From Saccoglossus kowalevskii (lineage: Eukaryota; Hemichordata; Enteropneusta; Harrimaniidae), in NCBI RefSeq assembly GCF_000003605.2, contig NW_003151257.1, positions 253,967 through 293,730 of the forward strand: a stretch of 39,764 bases of DNA, written 5' to 3'. Shown here one piece after another: positions 24,901 to 36,300 of this stretch; within the stretch, counting starts at the first letter, position 1, and every line of letters starts with the position of its first letter. Position numbers and translations under genes: made by a program. Under the pieces are notes generated by a model. That model searched no databases and was not told the origin of the DNA. It saw nothing but the letters and a program-made list of their open reading frames with translations.

Positions 24901-27900
24901 TGTGAGTTTTTATTTTCCAACAAACACTGCTGACAATGTTCCTATGAATATTGCAATGCTGCAAGAGAGATTGATAGAGAGATAGTGGTTCCATTGATAA
25001 GTTTATTTTGGCGTCCGCTGTAATATCATAACACTCATTGAAACTTCATGTCCCAAAAATCTCATTGAAATATTAATTCTCGCCCATAAACTTCAAGAAA
25101 TTGAAATTGGTTTACAGTATATCTGTTCAGAAACTATACTGTATTATGTCTGCTAAATTCTCCTTGCCCTGTATTGATTGGATGCGTCAATTCAGCCTTG
25201 GGGTTAAATACAAATTTTTCTAAGAACTGTATCCGATTTCCCTCTGATGAATCAGGCTTCTCCTGCTCCTTTCATGTCATTGAAACCACTGGTCATTATT
25301 GTTTTGTCTTTTTTCTTTCAGCGCTGCGATTTAGCCACGTTTCTCATCAACAGAGCCTGCCATAATTTCACATTAGCAAGTTATTTTTATTGGTATTTGT
25401 TAGTGGAATGTGATGACCAAGACAGTATGTCAAAGGACAGTAAAACATCTGAAATGTATATCAACGTAATGAAAAGATTCAGCCAAGCATTGGTCAAAGT
25501 GAGTGTCAGATTAGTTTGTGAATAAAAATGATGTTGGTCAAAATACTGTAGAATACTTTATTTTCGCTTGGAATTTATTTTTGCTATTTTCGCTGAAGGG
25601 TTTATTCCGTGAAAATAAAATCCAGCGAATATACTTTTTTCTTATATTTCACATTCAACTCATCAAAAATCAGTGAAAATAAATTCCATACAAACAGCCA
25701 AAAAGCCTTTTCAGCGAAAATTCCAGCTAAAATGAAGTATTCAGCTTTAGTCCATAATATTGTTGTACTGTTTTCACATCTTCTAATATGGTAGGATGGA
25801 GATACCTCAAACTGTGCAATACCGCAAACATACGGCATGCTTTAACTTATGGAGAAACAGAGACAGATGTATAATAATAATTGTTCATGTTGAGTTATGT
25901 TGTATCCTTTGTAGGGTGGGCGACAATGCCGAATTCGCCGCGCTTTATTGGCTCGACAACAGATATTCGTTGATAGATTGGTTTTTCTGATGAAAACTGT
26001 TGCTAGGGAGAGTGGTAATAGGAAAAAGAAGGTAATTATTGAGACAGAAATGGCAGCCACATTTCATCCTGCATTGTTTTCAAGGTTATCACAAGATAAG
26101 ATCCAAAATAGCAGTAGAGAGAAAATAAATATATTGAATGAATTTGTCATTTTGAAATTCTCCAAAAGTTATCATGTAATAGTGCATGTATTGTCAGAGG
26201 AGTATTATTTTATTTTTTTATTTTTGTTTGTTTGTTTGTTGCTACCCTTTTACATCAGGGGTTCACTAGTAAGTAATTAGAAGCTGCAATAAAATTATTG
26301 GAAAAAGCACATACTATATAAATGAAAAAGAAACAGAAAATTTAAAACTTTAAGGAAGTATAAAAAATGAAACTTTTAAACTTAAAGTAAATACAGGAAA
26401 TTAATCTTATCTACATATTTATTACTGTATGTTTTGTGAAGTTGTCTGTGAAAAAAAATTATATTATGGAAAAACATGTTGCCACAAGTTTGGTTCAAAA
26501 GCTTATTAATCCCCCCCCCCCAAAAAAAATGTGTAAAAAGAAAAACATGTTTTTTCAGCTAACTATCCAACAAAAATCAATGTAAAGCTACCTGGAAGGT
26601 GGAAATATACAATTCATATAATCTTATTTGTACAATAAAAGAATTTATGCAAAATAAATCCATAGACTATGGACAATTTTTTTTAGAAAAATTTCCCCAT
26701 TTCTTGTAGGGGAACCACTCATTCCTATGGATTGCACCAAAGAATCATGGGACACTATTGTTTATGTTGTTTACAAAGTTAATCTATCTTTTGTAATCCA
26801 TTGTAAGTAAATTTGTTGTGAGATTAGGCTTTTAATAACTGGAAGTGCCCCTTTAAGGTTGCCAGACTATTATTTGTGTTGAAAATTACGATTTTCACAT
26901 TTATTTATTAATTGATGAAATGCACCATAAACTTTCATATGATAAAGTCAATATAACATAGAATGTCATGTAAGTTGGTTAAAATGTAGATTTTCTGAAG
27001 GGAAGCAAGGCTGCCTCAGTAGTGTTTTCCAAAATCAACAACACAGGTTTAATCTGTGTGCCTATAAGTTTCAAAGATAAACTCAAGACAAAGAAATGTT
27101 AGGATGTGTTATCAGTAACTATCTGACACACAATGAGTGTTTCCAAACATTTGAGTGGTTTGTCTCCGCCCCTGTTTGTTTCACAGATTAGTCATTTGCA
27201 TATGAATGTGTCAGTCACAAGGTCACACAGCCACTGAAAATAATCATTGATTTTGGTGTTTTCATATGCCGAATTTATCCAATTATAGCTATCCCATTCC
27301 TTTATTTTTTTGGTTTCCAATAGCCTTACACATTTGGANNNNNNNNNNNNNNNNNNNNNNNNNNNNNNNNNNNNNNNNNNNNNNNNNNNNNNNNNNNNNN
27401 NNNNNNNNNNNNNNNNNNNNNNNNNNNNNNNNNNNNNNNNNNNNNNNNNNNNNNNNNNNNNNNNNNNNNNNNNNNNNNNNNNNNNNNNNNNNNNNNNNNN
27501 NNNNNNNNNNNNNNNNNNNNNNNNNNNNNNNNNNNNNNNNNNNNNNNNNNNNNNNNNNNNNNNNNNNNNNNNNNNNNNNNNNNNNNNNNNNNNNNNNNNN
27601 NNNNNNNNNNNNNNNNNNNNNNNNNNNNNNNNNNNNNNNNNNNNNNNNNNNNNNNNNNNNNNNNNNNNNNNNNNNNNNNNNNNNNNNNNNNNNNNNNNNN
27701 NNNNNNNNNNNNNNNNNNNNNNNNNNNNNNNNNNNNNNNNNNNNNNNNNNNNNNNNNNNNNNNNNNNNNNNNNNNNNNNNNNNNNNNNNNNNNNNNNNNN
27801 NNNNNNNNNNNNNNNNNNNNNNNNNNNNNNNNNNNNNNNNNNNNNNNNNNNNNNNNNNNNNNNNNNNNNNNNNNNNNNNNNNNNNNNNNNNNNNNNNNNN

Positions 27901-30900
27901 NNNNNNNNNNNNNNNNNNNNNNNNNNNNNCTTGAATAAGACTAACCAGACACATTCAATTTACCAGACTATTGAACAACTAGGAAAAGTGAAAAAAATAC
28001 TTCTTATCGTCAGCATAAATGCGTAATTTTTTTTTTTACAGAAAAAGTAATTTTTCACCTTTGATTGAGTAACGCGTTGTAGAATGCAGATACGGGCATG
28101 CAAAATACACTTGTGAAAAGCTTGAAGTCTGGCGATTCTAAAAATATATACTTTCCCGGGTCTATTTGTAGTCATTTAATCACAATTAGAAGATGAAAAC
28201 AAGTATGCAAATAATAGTCCCGCTACCTTAATATGAGTATTCAAATCATTTCTTCTAATGGCTATATTAAATTAAATTTTTTGGAAATACTGTATGAACA
28301 TATTTTTTAGTAGAAATAAAATCTTGCTTCTGAAATACCTGCATGAATATATGAAATGTTTTGCTACCAAGATAAGAAAATTATGTAATTAAACATTTTT
28401 TTAATCTGCATTTTTTTACAGATTGAAAGACTCCAAGCATTATTATCAGACAAGGAAATATGCAAAATGAGTTTTGACAGCTTTGATCCATTACCTCTGC
28501 CCCTTGACCCTGATGTCAAAGTGAATGGTATCGCGATAGAGAAATCTACCCTATTCAAGAGTGCTCTGATGCCATGTAAACTAACATTTAAAACTGTGAT
28601 GAACTCAGAGTATGTAACAATATTTAAAAATGGTGATGATCTACGACAGGACCAGCTTATTTTACAAATTGTACAGTTGATGGATACTGTAAGTGTAGGA
28701 CTTATTTGAACACTTTAAGGCCAGACTTTTATTATCTCTTGTTATCCCTTTTATTACCCGCCGAATGAACAGGAGCCGAAAATAAAATAAAAATAAAATT
28801 TTATTTCAGCGTAATTTCTCGCACTCGCCGACTTGTAAGCGTAAAAAAAATTTTTTATTTTTATCTTCATTTTTTTTACCACCCGCCGCATAACAAATCC
28901 AAGTTGCATTTTCGTGGGAGTATAATGATCAAAGTATCGAAGCCTAACGCAGATGAGAAACATGGAATAAAATTTTATTTCATTTCTTCTCTTCTCTCCG
29001 ATCAATGATCTCACTTACAATTCTTTGAAAATCACACAAATCTAATGGAAAAAAAGAATTTTTTTTTTTCGCCCTCGTCAAAAAAAATTGCCTCGAGAAA
29101 CAAGGAATAAAAAAAGTTTGGCCTAACTGTGTAAGTGCAACAAAATTGAAATGCTTGTCAAGTCGTGGCACTTGTCTACTACTGTATTCACTATACATAC
29201 ATTGTAGACATTGGGACGTAACACTGCCAACAATTGATGCTGTTAGCCTGGCTTGACAGGGAATATTGTGACAAATATAAAGAGGGCGCTTTTCCTATCA
29301 TTCCTATTCACACACTGCTTAGTTCAGAGTTTAGGTCTAAGACCAACATTATTGTGGATCTTAAAGTAGCCCAGAAAAAAAGCAGATTATATGATTTATG
29401 TGTATAAACTTGAATGTTAGATCACTGTCAATGTATTAATTATTCATGGCGTTTTCATATTACTATTTTTACTGATGTGTTAATAGGTGATTTTCCGTAC
29501 AATTGCGAGATCTCGCGAGATGCATGAAAGATGCGCGTCGAACGTCTGCCGCAAAAATCAAACGATTTGATTTTGAACTAGAATTTCTTTATTTCGCAGC
29601 TTACATTGACCGGCCGATCTTCGACAGAGGAATATTGCTTCCGAATACGCTTACTTAATCGAAATTGCCTATCATCAAATGTGGACAGCACATTATTAAG
29701 CATGAAAATGTCCCCGAAATACTTTTGCGTTTGTCGAATCCCACGCGATGTTTGACGCGACTATGCCGCTATGACCTTTGTTTGTCCTGTTGTTACGTTC
29801 GATTTCACGCATAACGCGTGATTCTCGCAGTGAACGGAAAATGGTCTATTCAGCTAAATTAATTCCAATGGAAAATCTGTGAATTTAAAACCCAGTGAAT
29901 ATACTCTGAATCTCACAATAGTGAAATTAAATACCAGTGATAATAAATGCTTTTACACTATCAACAAAAATGGTACTTTATTGAAAGGGACTCAACTGTT
30001 TCCGTTTTCACTTATACAAGTTTATCTATTATTTATTTCATTATTCAGTTGCTTCGTCAGGAGAATTTAGATTTAAAGTTAACAACATACAAAGCAATAG
30101 CCACCAGCAGTCGTCATGGATTTGTGCAATTTGTTGAATCAACAGCTGTAGCTGATGTCTTGTCAACAGAGGGCAGTATACAAGTAAGATATCGTATCAG
30201 TTTACTATACATGTGGCCTACCAGTATGTTGTCAGTGCATGTGTTGTCAAATTAGTTAAACAATTTATGCTCTTTATTTTGCAGAATTTCTTTCGAAAGC
30301 ATTCACCAAGTGATAGCGGACCTTATGGCATCAATACAGATGTAATGGATACTTATATTAAAAGTTGCGGTAAGTGTATAGTCATGAATATATTCAAGAT
30401 TATTTTAACACCTGATCCTGTGCTTTCAAACCACAATGCTGCATCAGACTCCCAGTAATATCTTCAGTTAAGTCATTTTATGTCTTACTTCATTGATGGA
30501 GCTAAAATTGAAAAAGTTGAATTTCAATTTAAACAGAAAATATTATGGTTACAACATAAGGAAGGGGCCATTACAGACTTGGGGAAATGACTTGAAAGTT
30601 GACTGTGGGTATGTTTTAATGATGCAATATCTTGCCCCTATTTTTGTGTCAAATCTTCCCCTCCTTGATTTGAACTGGTCTATCCCTAACTCCTGTTGCC
30701 TCTTTTTCAGCTGGTTATTGCGTTATCACATACCTACTAGGTGTCGGCGACAGACATCTAGACAATCTTCTTCTGACTACAGCTGGTCATCTGTTCCATG
30801 TAGACTTTGGCTATATACTAGGACGTGATCCTAAACCGCTTCCCCCACCAATGAAACTCAGCAAAGAAATGATTGAAGCCATGGGTGGTGCTAACAGCGA

Positions 30901-32257
30901 ACAGTATCATGAATTCAGAAAATACTGCTACACCGCATTTTTACATCTTAGAAGGTAAATATAGTAGATCTGATTACAGTTGTTTTCAGTCAAACTGAAA
31001 TAGATTTGACAAGATCACAAAAATGTAAAATTATTTGACCAATCATTGTGTCTCTCTCATGCAGGGTATATCAGGTAATAACAGTTGGGTGTTGGAAGGA
31101 AAGCTGTAAATGACATAGTCCCTGTTTGTTACCAAGTCAATCCAGTGTGTGATAATAGAGATAAATTTCTTCTCTTCACAACAATTTGATATCTTCTGCT
31201 GGTTATCTTTCAGGTATGCTAATTTGATACTGAACTTGTTCTCATTGATGGTGGATGCCAATGTGCCTGATATTGCTTTAGAACCGGATAAAACTGTGAA
31301 AAAGGTGAGTATGTAATCAATTATATATGTACTTTTGAGAATCAATTGTACAACAACCGGTCACTGGTAGCATAGTGGTTGTGGTAGTGGACTCATGATC
31401 GGTAGACCCAAGTTCAAATCCTACCTCAGGCTGAACACCATAATGCGTCGACCCCTAACCTGGGTGAGTGTGCCACAGACTCAATTGAAAGGCCAATTCT
31501 GCTGGCGGAGATTCATTAACTAATGAATACGACTTTTGGGGAACCTTGGTGAAGGTCCACAGGTGCTTGTGTTTGACCGAGCCTGGTTGATGCCAGGATA
31601 GTGCATTATGTAGTCCCAAACATGAATATGACTTCTGTGGCAAAAATGCACTATGTGTCAGCCACTTGCAATTTGCACAAAAAACAACTAACGTCAGTCA
31701 CTAGGTATAAGGAACTGTCACTGTTTGGCTATAAATATTTATTTGTGTATTACATGCTTCCAATTTGGCTAGCTTTCAGATTAGATAACTGACTGATATA
31801 CATGTGTGGATATCTGAACCAAAATAGTATTCCATCTATTAATTTCATTTAATACTCACAAGACATATATTTACAAGATTTACTTATGATGGGACAATGT
31901 ACTCAATTGTTCTTTTCCTTAGGTGCAGGATAAATTCCGTTTAGATTTAAGTGATGAGGAGGCGGTACTGTACATGCAGACCTTGATTGATGTCAGTGCT
32001 GCTGCAGTGTTCGCAGCTGTCGTAGAACAGTTCCATAAATTTGCCCAGGTATGTAAAGTATACTTTTCACCACTTCATATTGATTTACCAAACATGAAAT
32101 ATAGTTCTCTGCATTGAACCCCTGCATGCCACCAACAAGTCAAGTGTCTTCACAGCCTCTTTAGGAATGCATGTACATACAATTTCCCTGAAAATATTGG
32201 AAACACCTTTTGAATACATTTCATTTTATATTTCTTTTTCAGTACTGGAGAAGGTGA
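14927..32257 (+). CDS. PIK3C3: PIK3C3 / VPS34, class III phosphatidylinositol 3-kinase, 20 exons, complete
   Basis: Lipid kinase that makes phosphatidylinositol 3-phosphate on endosomes and autophagosome precursors, acting with PIK3R4 and Beclin 1 (family knowledge). Exons: 14927-15000, 15219-15407, 16590-16647, 16831-16916, 17405-17618, 18177-18272, 18604-18675, 19554-19658, 23039-23317, 23528-23661, 24335-24467, 25322-25498, 25915-26031, 28422-28688, 30049-30183, 30285-30369, 30711-30954, 31214-31304, 31923-32048, 32243-32257. All introns are GT-AG, and the joined frame is open for 898 codons (human about 887). The N-terminus reads [18 protein letters not shown]. The C2 domain is in exons 1-7, the helical PIK domain in exons 9-13, the kinase in exons 14-20. 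Visible kinase residues are ATP-site Lys647 in [12 protein letters not shown], catalytic GDRHLDN (Asp754-Asn759), DFG (772-774) with [13 protein letters not shown] after it, and the C-terminal FAQYWRR. The roughly 11-residue excess over human appears to lie in the Ser/Pro-rich linker of exons 10-11. The start is supported by alignment with vertebrate VPS34 from residue 1. Confidence 0.97.
15602..15888. other. Assembly gap (N run) in PIK3C3 intron 2
   Basis: 287 N. Any open frame drawn through it is an artefact. The true length of the missing sequence may differ. Confidence 0.98.
15889..15938. repeat. (TTA)n microsatellite at the gap edge
   Basis: About 16 to 17 pure copies of TTA. The gap probably exists because this repeat could not be assembled. 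Confidence 0.95.
16133..16438. repeat. 94-bp tandem repeat, three copies plus partial, in PIK3C3 intron 2
   Basis: Unit starts (ACTTTRGTGCTCARAGGGTT) fall at 16133, 16227, 16321 and 16415, exactly 94 bases apart. Each full unit contains the octamer ATGCAAAT followed by TAATTAATATGC. The flank at 16015-16130 begins CCTTCTGAGTGCC, an approximate inverse of the GCTCARAGGGTT motif, so the array may have grown inside a small transposon. Confidence 0.9.
17619..18176. other. PIK3C3 intron 5, no feature
   Basis: Nothing recognised. A 12-bp perfect palindrome GAGTGATCACTC occurs further on in intron 6, at 18321-18332. Confidence 0.5.
19730..21665. repeat. Minisatellite with 29-30 bp unit and 795-bp higher-order period, PIK3C3 intron 8
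   Basis: About 65 units of the form ATGRCTGGTCCASATTAGAC followed by one of a few short variants (TGGTGTAAA, TCATCTAAA, CCATCTAAA). Unit types recur in the same order 795 bases later: the rare variant GACATATCGAACAATG occurs at 19775 and at 20570, and about 500 bases around it stay nearly identical (19745-20250 against 20540-21045). The array begins about 70 bp after the exon 8 donor. Confidence 0.95.
21718..22940 (+). mobile_element. Penelope-like retroelement, 5'-truncated, with inverted arms and 13-bp target duplication
   Basis: The 13-mer TTGTTAGGACTAA is present at 21718-21730 and 22928-22940, just outside the element. Inside, 21764-22139 is the near-perfect inverse of 22550-22927, so a second copy of the 3' end sits head-on upstream of the main 5'-truncated copy. 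The left arm carries about 30 extra bases ending in an ATTT-type tail that the right arm lacks. The main copy encodes a Cys-rich motif and a GIY-YIG-type endonuclease, as in Penelope-like elements. Pseudo-terminal repeats in either orientation are known for this group. Insertion is in PIK3C3 intron 8. Confidence 0.88.
22141..22729 (+). pseudogene. Remnant of Penelope-like ORF: Cys-rich linker and GIY-YIG endonuclease
   Basis: Readable frame from 22271 to the stop at 22727-22729. It shows a CNRPRCNTC cluster, then [19 protein letters not shown] (the GIY-YIG core), an Arg and a His about 10-15 residues later, and a downstream Glu in [13 protein letters not shown] followed by GINKQ, the order expected for this nuclease. 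Upstream codons 22174-22272 read in a frame offset by one and run into a stop at 22273, so the copy is broken. The reverse transcriptase is absent. The inverted left arm carries a second copy of the nuclease C-terminus on the - strand. Confidence 0.85.
23880..23925. repeat. (TA)n/(CA)n microsatellite
   Basis: TATATA repeats passing into CACACA and CATATA repeats. It lies directly after the 3' end of the adjacent - strand retroelement fragment and may be that element's simple-repeat tail. Confidence 0.85.
23926..24318 (-). mobile_element. 5'-truncated non-LTR retrotransposon fragment in PIK3C3 intron 10
   Basis: The - strand frame from about 24315 to the TGA at 23946-23944 encodes the C-terminus of a non-LTR polyprotein: [11 protein letters not shown], a Cys-x2-Cys pair (CQIC), [18 protein letters not shown], then a variable tail. 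TTTATT near 23930 gives AATAAA on the element strand, followed by the TA/CA microsatellite. The same C-terminal module is seen at 1-249. The 5' break lies within about 20 bases of the acceptor of PIK3C3 exon 11. Confidence 0.75.
24468..25321. other. PIK3C3 intron 11, no repeat recognised
   Basis: Nothing identified apart from the donor and the T-rich tract before the exon 12 acceptor. Confidence 0.5.
25551..25743. mobile_element. About 193-bp foldback element in PIK3C3 intron 12
   Basis: The left end GAATACTTTATTTTCGCTTGG and the inverse of the right end GAATACTTCATTTTAGCTGG pair over about 25 bp, and both arms then contain TTTTCGCTGAA. No coding capacity. The segment CGTGAAAATAAAATCCAGCG recurs in diverged form near 29875. 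Its position is about 50 bases after the exon 12 donor. Confidence 0.65.
26032..26851. other. PIK3C3 intron 13, left part
   Basis: No feature recognised apart from a C run at 26510-26520 followed by an A run. Confidence 0.5.
26852..28232. mobile_element. Possible transposon spanning the second gap
   Basis: TTTAAGGTTGCCAGACTATT at the left and the inverse of AATAGTCCCGCTACCTTAAT at the right match over about 25 bases with few differences (shared TAAGGT-GC--GACTATTATTTG). They face inward around 1.38 kb that includes the 591-base N run, so the interior is mostly unread. Confidence 0.4.
27339..27929. other. Assembly gap (N run) in PIK3C3 intron 13
   Basis: 591 N. Exons 13 and 14 on either side join in frame and align without loss to vertebrate VPS34, so no PIK3C3 coding sequence is missing here. 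Confidence 0.98.
28711..29131. mobile_element. About 420-bp foldback element in PIK3C3 intron 14
   Basis: The left CACTTTAAGGCCAGACTTTT pairs with the inverse of the right end, CACAGTTAGGCCAAACTTTT, extending to about 36 bp at roughly 70 per cent identity. The interior has two CCCGCCG motifs (28758 and 28882) and several A/T runs. It starts about 22 bases after the exon 14 donor. Confidence 0.55.
29483..29852. mobile_element. About 370-bp foldback MITE in PIK3C3 intron 14 with a TCTCGCGAGA site
   Basis: The left end AATAGGTGATTTTCCGTACA and the inverse of the right end AATAGACCATTTTCCGTTCA pair, continuing into TTGCGAGA against CTGCGAGA. The interior is CpG-rich compared with the surrounding intron. 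At 29511-29520 the sequence TCTCGCGAGA, overlapping the palindrome GCGAGATCTCGC, matches the motif bound by BANP in vertebrates. No coding capacity. Confidence 0.7.
31361..31620 (+). mobile_element. tRNA-derived SINE in PIK3C3 intron 18
   Basis: The head resembles a tRNA gene: A box TGGTAGCATAGTGG at 31365-31378 and B box GTTCAAATCC at 31412-31421, spaced as in RNA polymerase III internal promoters. A non-tRNA body of about 190 bp follows. The right end is approximate and no clear target duplication or tail was seen. Confidence 0.7.
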
Positions 32258-32580
32258 AACTGTGAACAGTACAAGTTGATACGGGGGATGTGTAATAACA
32301 AAGATGCATCATGTGTGTATATGCTGGGCCATAAAGATTGTCTTAATTATTATATTACCGGTAATACCACAGTCCTAACAGGACTCCAGTTATGGCATTG
32401 TATTTTCTACATTAACAAGATGCATCAATTATAAGCAAATGTCACAAAGCATTTCTGTAGATTTTTTTGTGATTGAGTTCCCTTGCCCACGTGGCACAAG
32501 ATATTTAAACATCGTTATTATACAAAGGAAGTTTCATTTACCAATTGACATGTTTGTCTGCGATTACATCAGTTGCATTC

Positions 32581-32632
32581 AATAAATACTACACTGTGCA
32601 ATCAATGTATATAACTTTTATTATACAATAAA
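32581..32632 (+). terminator. PIK3C3 poly(A) signals
   Basis: Two AATAAA hexamers lie 324 and 370 bases after the PIK3C3 stop, at 32581-32586 and 32627-32632. Between them, at 32617-32622, TTTATT gives an AATAAA on the opposite strand, which could serve TPGS2. The 3' UTR between 32258 and 32580 contains no other feature that I can see. Confidence 0.6.
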
Positions 32633-32640
32633 AAATAGTT

Positions 32641-33383
32641 TCAAAGAAACCAAAACGGCTTTAGAGCTTTCTTAAGTTGAAAACATTTTGTACATCCGGA
32701 AAGCTCAAGGGATTTAATTATTATTTTACAATATTTCTTGATAATAAACAGGTAAATGTAAATGCTGCATTGTAGGGCTTCATCAAAACATTGTTTGTGA
32801 CCATGTTAAAACCAGTCATATCCTGGGACATTTATTCTGACCAAGTTTTGGTCATGCCAAGAGGTTTGTTTTTAATGAGATTCTCCAAAAGCACTCAATC
32901 ATTCTATACAATTTGTATCTTTATACAAATGTGTACATGTATGGACGGATTACATATAGGTGTACATTTGTATTGAACATGACAAAATTATGTCGTGGAT
33001 TAATCGCAAATATTGATTAATGCAAATACACAGCAAAATAAGGTGCCTGCTTAGGCTATGCCAAATAATACAACCATTGACAAGTTTGTAAGCATTTAGG
33101 AACATTCATAAGCACATACTCCCCTGCAGGATTTGAATTGCAATAGTGTCTGGAGTAGCCGCCTTCAATGATGTTCTATAGCCAACACATGGCTTCTTTC
33201 ACAAATTACCACAACAAGATACCATGACAGCAATCAGTTCATTGGGTTCAAACAATCTAATGCCATCACTGAACAAATGGTTTAGGAAACAACGAAATAA
33301 TTCATATTCATGTGTGATCGTCTCCACTCTGCTGCACTGTCCCTTCCTGAGGTTATAGAATCAATGCTCGTAACTCTTCATGG
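32641..33383 (-). other. Probable TPGS2 3' untranslated region
   Basis: No coding signal is seen between the TPGS2 stop and the PIK3C3 poly(A) signals. A TTTATT at 32831-32836 is an AATAAA on the - strand about 550 bases past the TPGS2 stop and is the nearer candidate poly(A) signal; the other is at 32617-32622. Confidence 0.45.
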
Positions 33384-36300
33384 TTATCTGGGTTTGCTCT
33401 GTGCTGACCCTTGACCCATAGGCATTCTTCCACTGGATGTACCAGATGGAGGTCTGAAATAACAATATACAAATACTAAATAATCATTCACAAACAACAG
33501 AAATCAGTCCTGTATATAGTCATCCATGGGACAATTCAAATGGTAATAATTTTCCCTCTTGCTAAGACATTCATCTTGTATGAGCCAACCATAGCGCTAT
33601 GTACATGTGCTAATGAAAGTGATCAAAATTATTAACAGCGTAATGATAAATTAAGTATCAGTGCATATTGCCGTGATAACACAGGACTTTTATACTAATC
33701 ACTTGATATCAAAGATGAACACTACTGCTTTACTAGGCTATGAAGAAACCACAAAGATTAGGTTCAAAATCAGAGCTCAGACATGCTGGCCACTGAACCA
33801 TTTGAAACGCACACCCTTGAGTATACAGGATCCACCAGCCGCAATTAATTTTATGAACAGATTCTTAAGGAGTAACAATCTACATGTGTACTACAATCAC
33901 GCAATACATAACGAGTGTTATAAGAATTTTATAGCATATTCCATCTGAAAATGGGGGGATGCCCCTCTTTTTCCCTGAAGATTTTACCGTATATTCCAAA
34001 AGACTTCTCATATTTTATCCTATTCTATTAGCAGAATAAAAATCCCATATATCGGTAGACTTACTTTGCAGTGGATGCAGTAGATGCTGGCTTCTTCTTA
34101 CTTTGTCCACCCTTGGCTCTATAATGATGGTAAAAGATCATATGTTACTGTTATGTTTTATGTATATCAATGATATGTGTGTTATAACAGCTGACAGAAG
34201 AGTAACACTGTATTGGTTGAGACTTACAACACATGACTGGTCTACACTCTTTTAATGAAGACTTTATGTTAAATTTTGCGTGGGAGATCAGTCATGACAA
34301 TTTCACCATAATTGTTTCCACCCCCTTTGATAAATAATGCAAATGAGCACAAAGAGTTGTTTTTGTACCTTAAAAAGTGCTCAACATCATCATAACTCCC
34401 ACTGTTCCAATCACCATGGTTACAAAAGGATGTAATGATGAGGAAGAATAAAACACTTTTCAAGAGGAAGAAACAAGTGTTAAGACTATCTTTCTCAATG
34501 AGATCTCAACAGCCATATGTATTTAGGGTCGATCGATTGACTAAATTTCTTGAAAATCACTGTCATTTCCTCTAAAGAACTTATTAGCTACATATCCTCT
34601 GCTGTAGACTTGGCGATTTATTTCTTTTTAAATTTAAAAAAATAGCGAAATGGAGGTGTTAAATCCCCTGTAACCGTGAAATCATACAGACTGGACGTTA
34701 TTGCCATGCCCTCTGTGGTGAAAGCAGGAACTAGTGTGTTTTTATACTAGTTTTTATGTTAATGAGCAGAATGACAGGCAAGAACGTTGTCCAATCAGAG
34801 TAATTTGACCTTTAAACTATGTCTAGTAAACCTTTGTACCTGAAGACTTCACTTTTCTTCAAGTTTCTTGATCGTCAATTATAACAAACGAATTACTATT
34901 TATAACATACCGTACAAATTATTCTAATGGAGAGAAGTAGCCTGCGTGTAGCTTTATCTCGCCTGGGTTACAGTGAAGCGCGATCTGCACAGAAAACCCA
35001 CAATGTTACCTAATTATGCAGCGTGCATGCCCCCACTCCTTTTCTATATCCGTTCAGTGATGTCACTGCATATCATGAATAAATAATAGCAACAGGTTCG
35101 CTGCAAATAAGACCAGTCTGTGGTGGTTTTGCGTTCACCCCACCTTTTGCAAAACTATTTTTTCCATTTTTTTTAACTGAAAATAAATCACCACAGCTGG
35201 GCCAGTCTACCTCTGCTGCAATATATTAAGAGATTGAAGTGGTTCAGGATAAAATTAACATTAACTACATGCTATTTCAAACTCTTTTTTTTTGGGACAG
35301 TGTATCGCTAAACAAGTAGGATACGTTTGGTATATTGTTCTAATAAAACTAAAACATCGCAGCTTTGAATACAGCAAATGTAGCAGAATAAATTTAATGA
35401 ATAACACACAACAAGACGTATGAACTGTACTGTGAATTGTTTCATGATGAATCATTACACTGTGACTTATTTCAAGATAAGTTGTCGATCTATTTGTACC
35501 AACATTAGCTGGCTTCAATTAACCATGCTTTATAATGGGAACCACACTTACTTCTTGTCCAATCGTCCTTTGAACACTTTCCCCAGATCTAATTTATTCA
35601 TGGGCACATCGGGCAAGGGCGGTGCCGAGTCTGTATCGGGCCATTCTTTGCTTCTATGCTCAACTAACTCGCCATCCATTGTCAGTCTTACTGGAGCATA
35701 CATGTTAAACCATTGCTAAGGGAAATATGAAATAAGTCATGATTTAAACTTCATGAAAACAGACGTCTTTGTACACAAATTATCGATGCTGCATCGGATC
35801 TATATTAGACATAAAGGGATGCAGAAAGCATGCCGATTTGAAAACTCCTGGAGTTTATGGTGACTGCAACATCATCATTGTTTTTAATACTGGTATCTAT
35901 TTCTCATGGCAACATAAGCTGTGCTACATTGAACGTTCTAGTAAATGGTTTAAACAAATCAAAACAATGATGCATGTCCACCTTTACAGTGTTATTATCA
36001 CATGCTCATGGTGCACATATAGTAGTGTATAGTTGTGACGTTTAGATAAATGTAGCAATATACACATTAAACGCCATCAGTCTGTGTGTGCTCAAACAGT
36101 ATATAGAGAAAACCAACTCGAGTGATGGTATCGCTGTGATATGAAAATTTCATTTGAATGATTCTAAAATTATGGTAATCAGGTCATGAATATTGATGAG
36201 GCTGATGCTTGTTATGACAAATTCCGCATCTATGTCATCCAAATATTATTATTTTCACATGTATCATCATTATCATAAATCTTCAACAAGATTCTGACAA

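Noticed and set aside
27266-28026. Long open frames through the second N run
   Set aside because: Entirely an effect of the gap.
28467-28709. Frame read past exon 14 into the intron
   Set aside because: The exon ends at 28688 before GTAAGT; the extra codons are intron, and exon 15 continues the kinase sequence.
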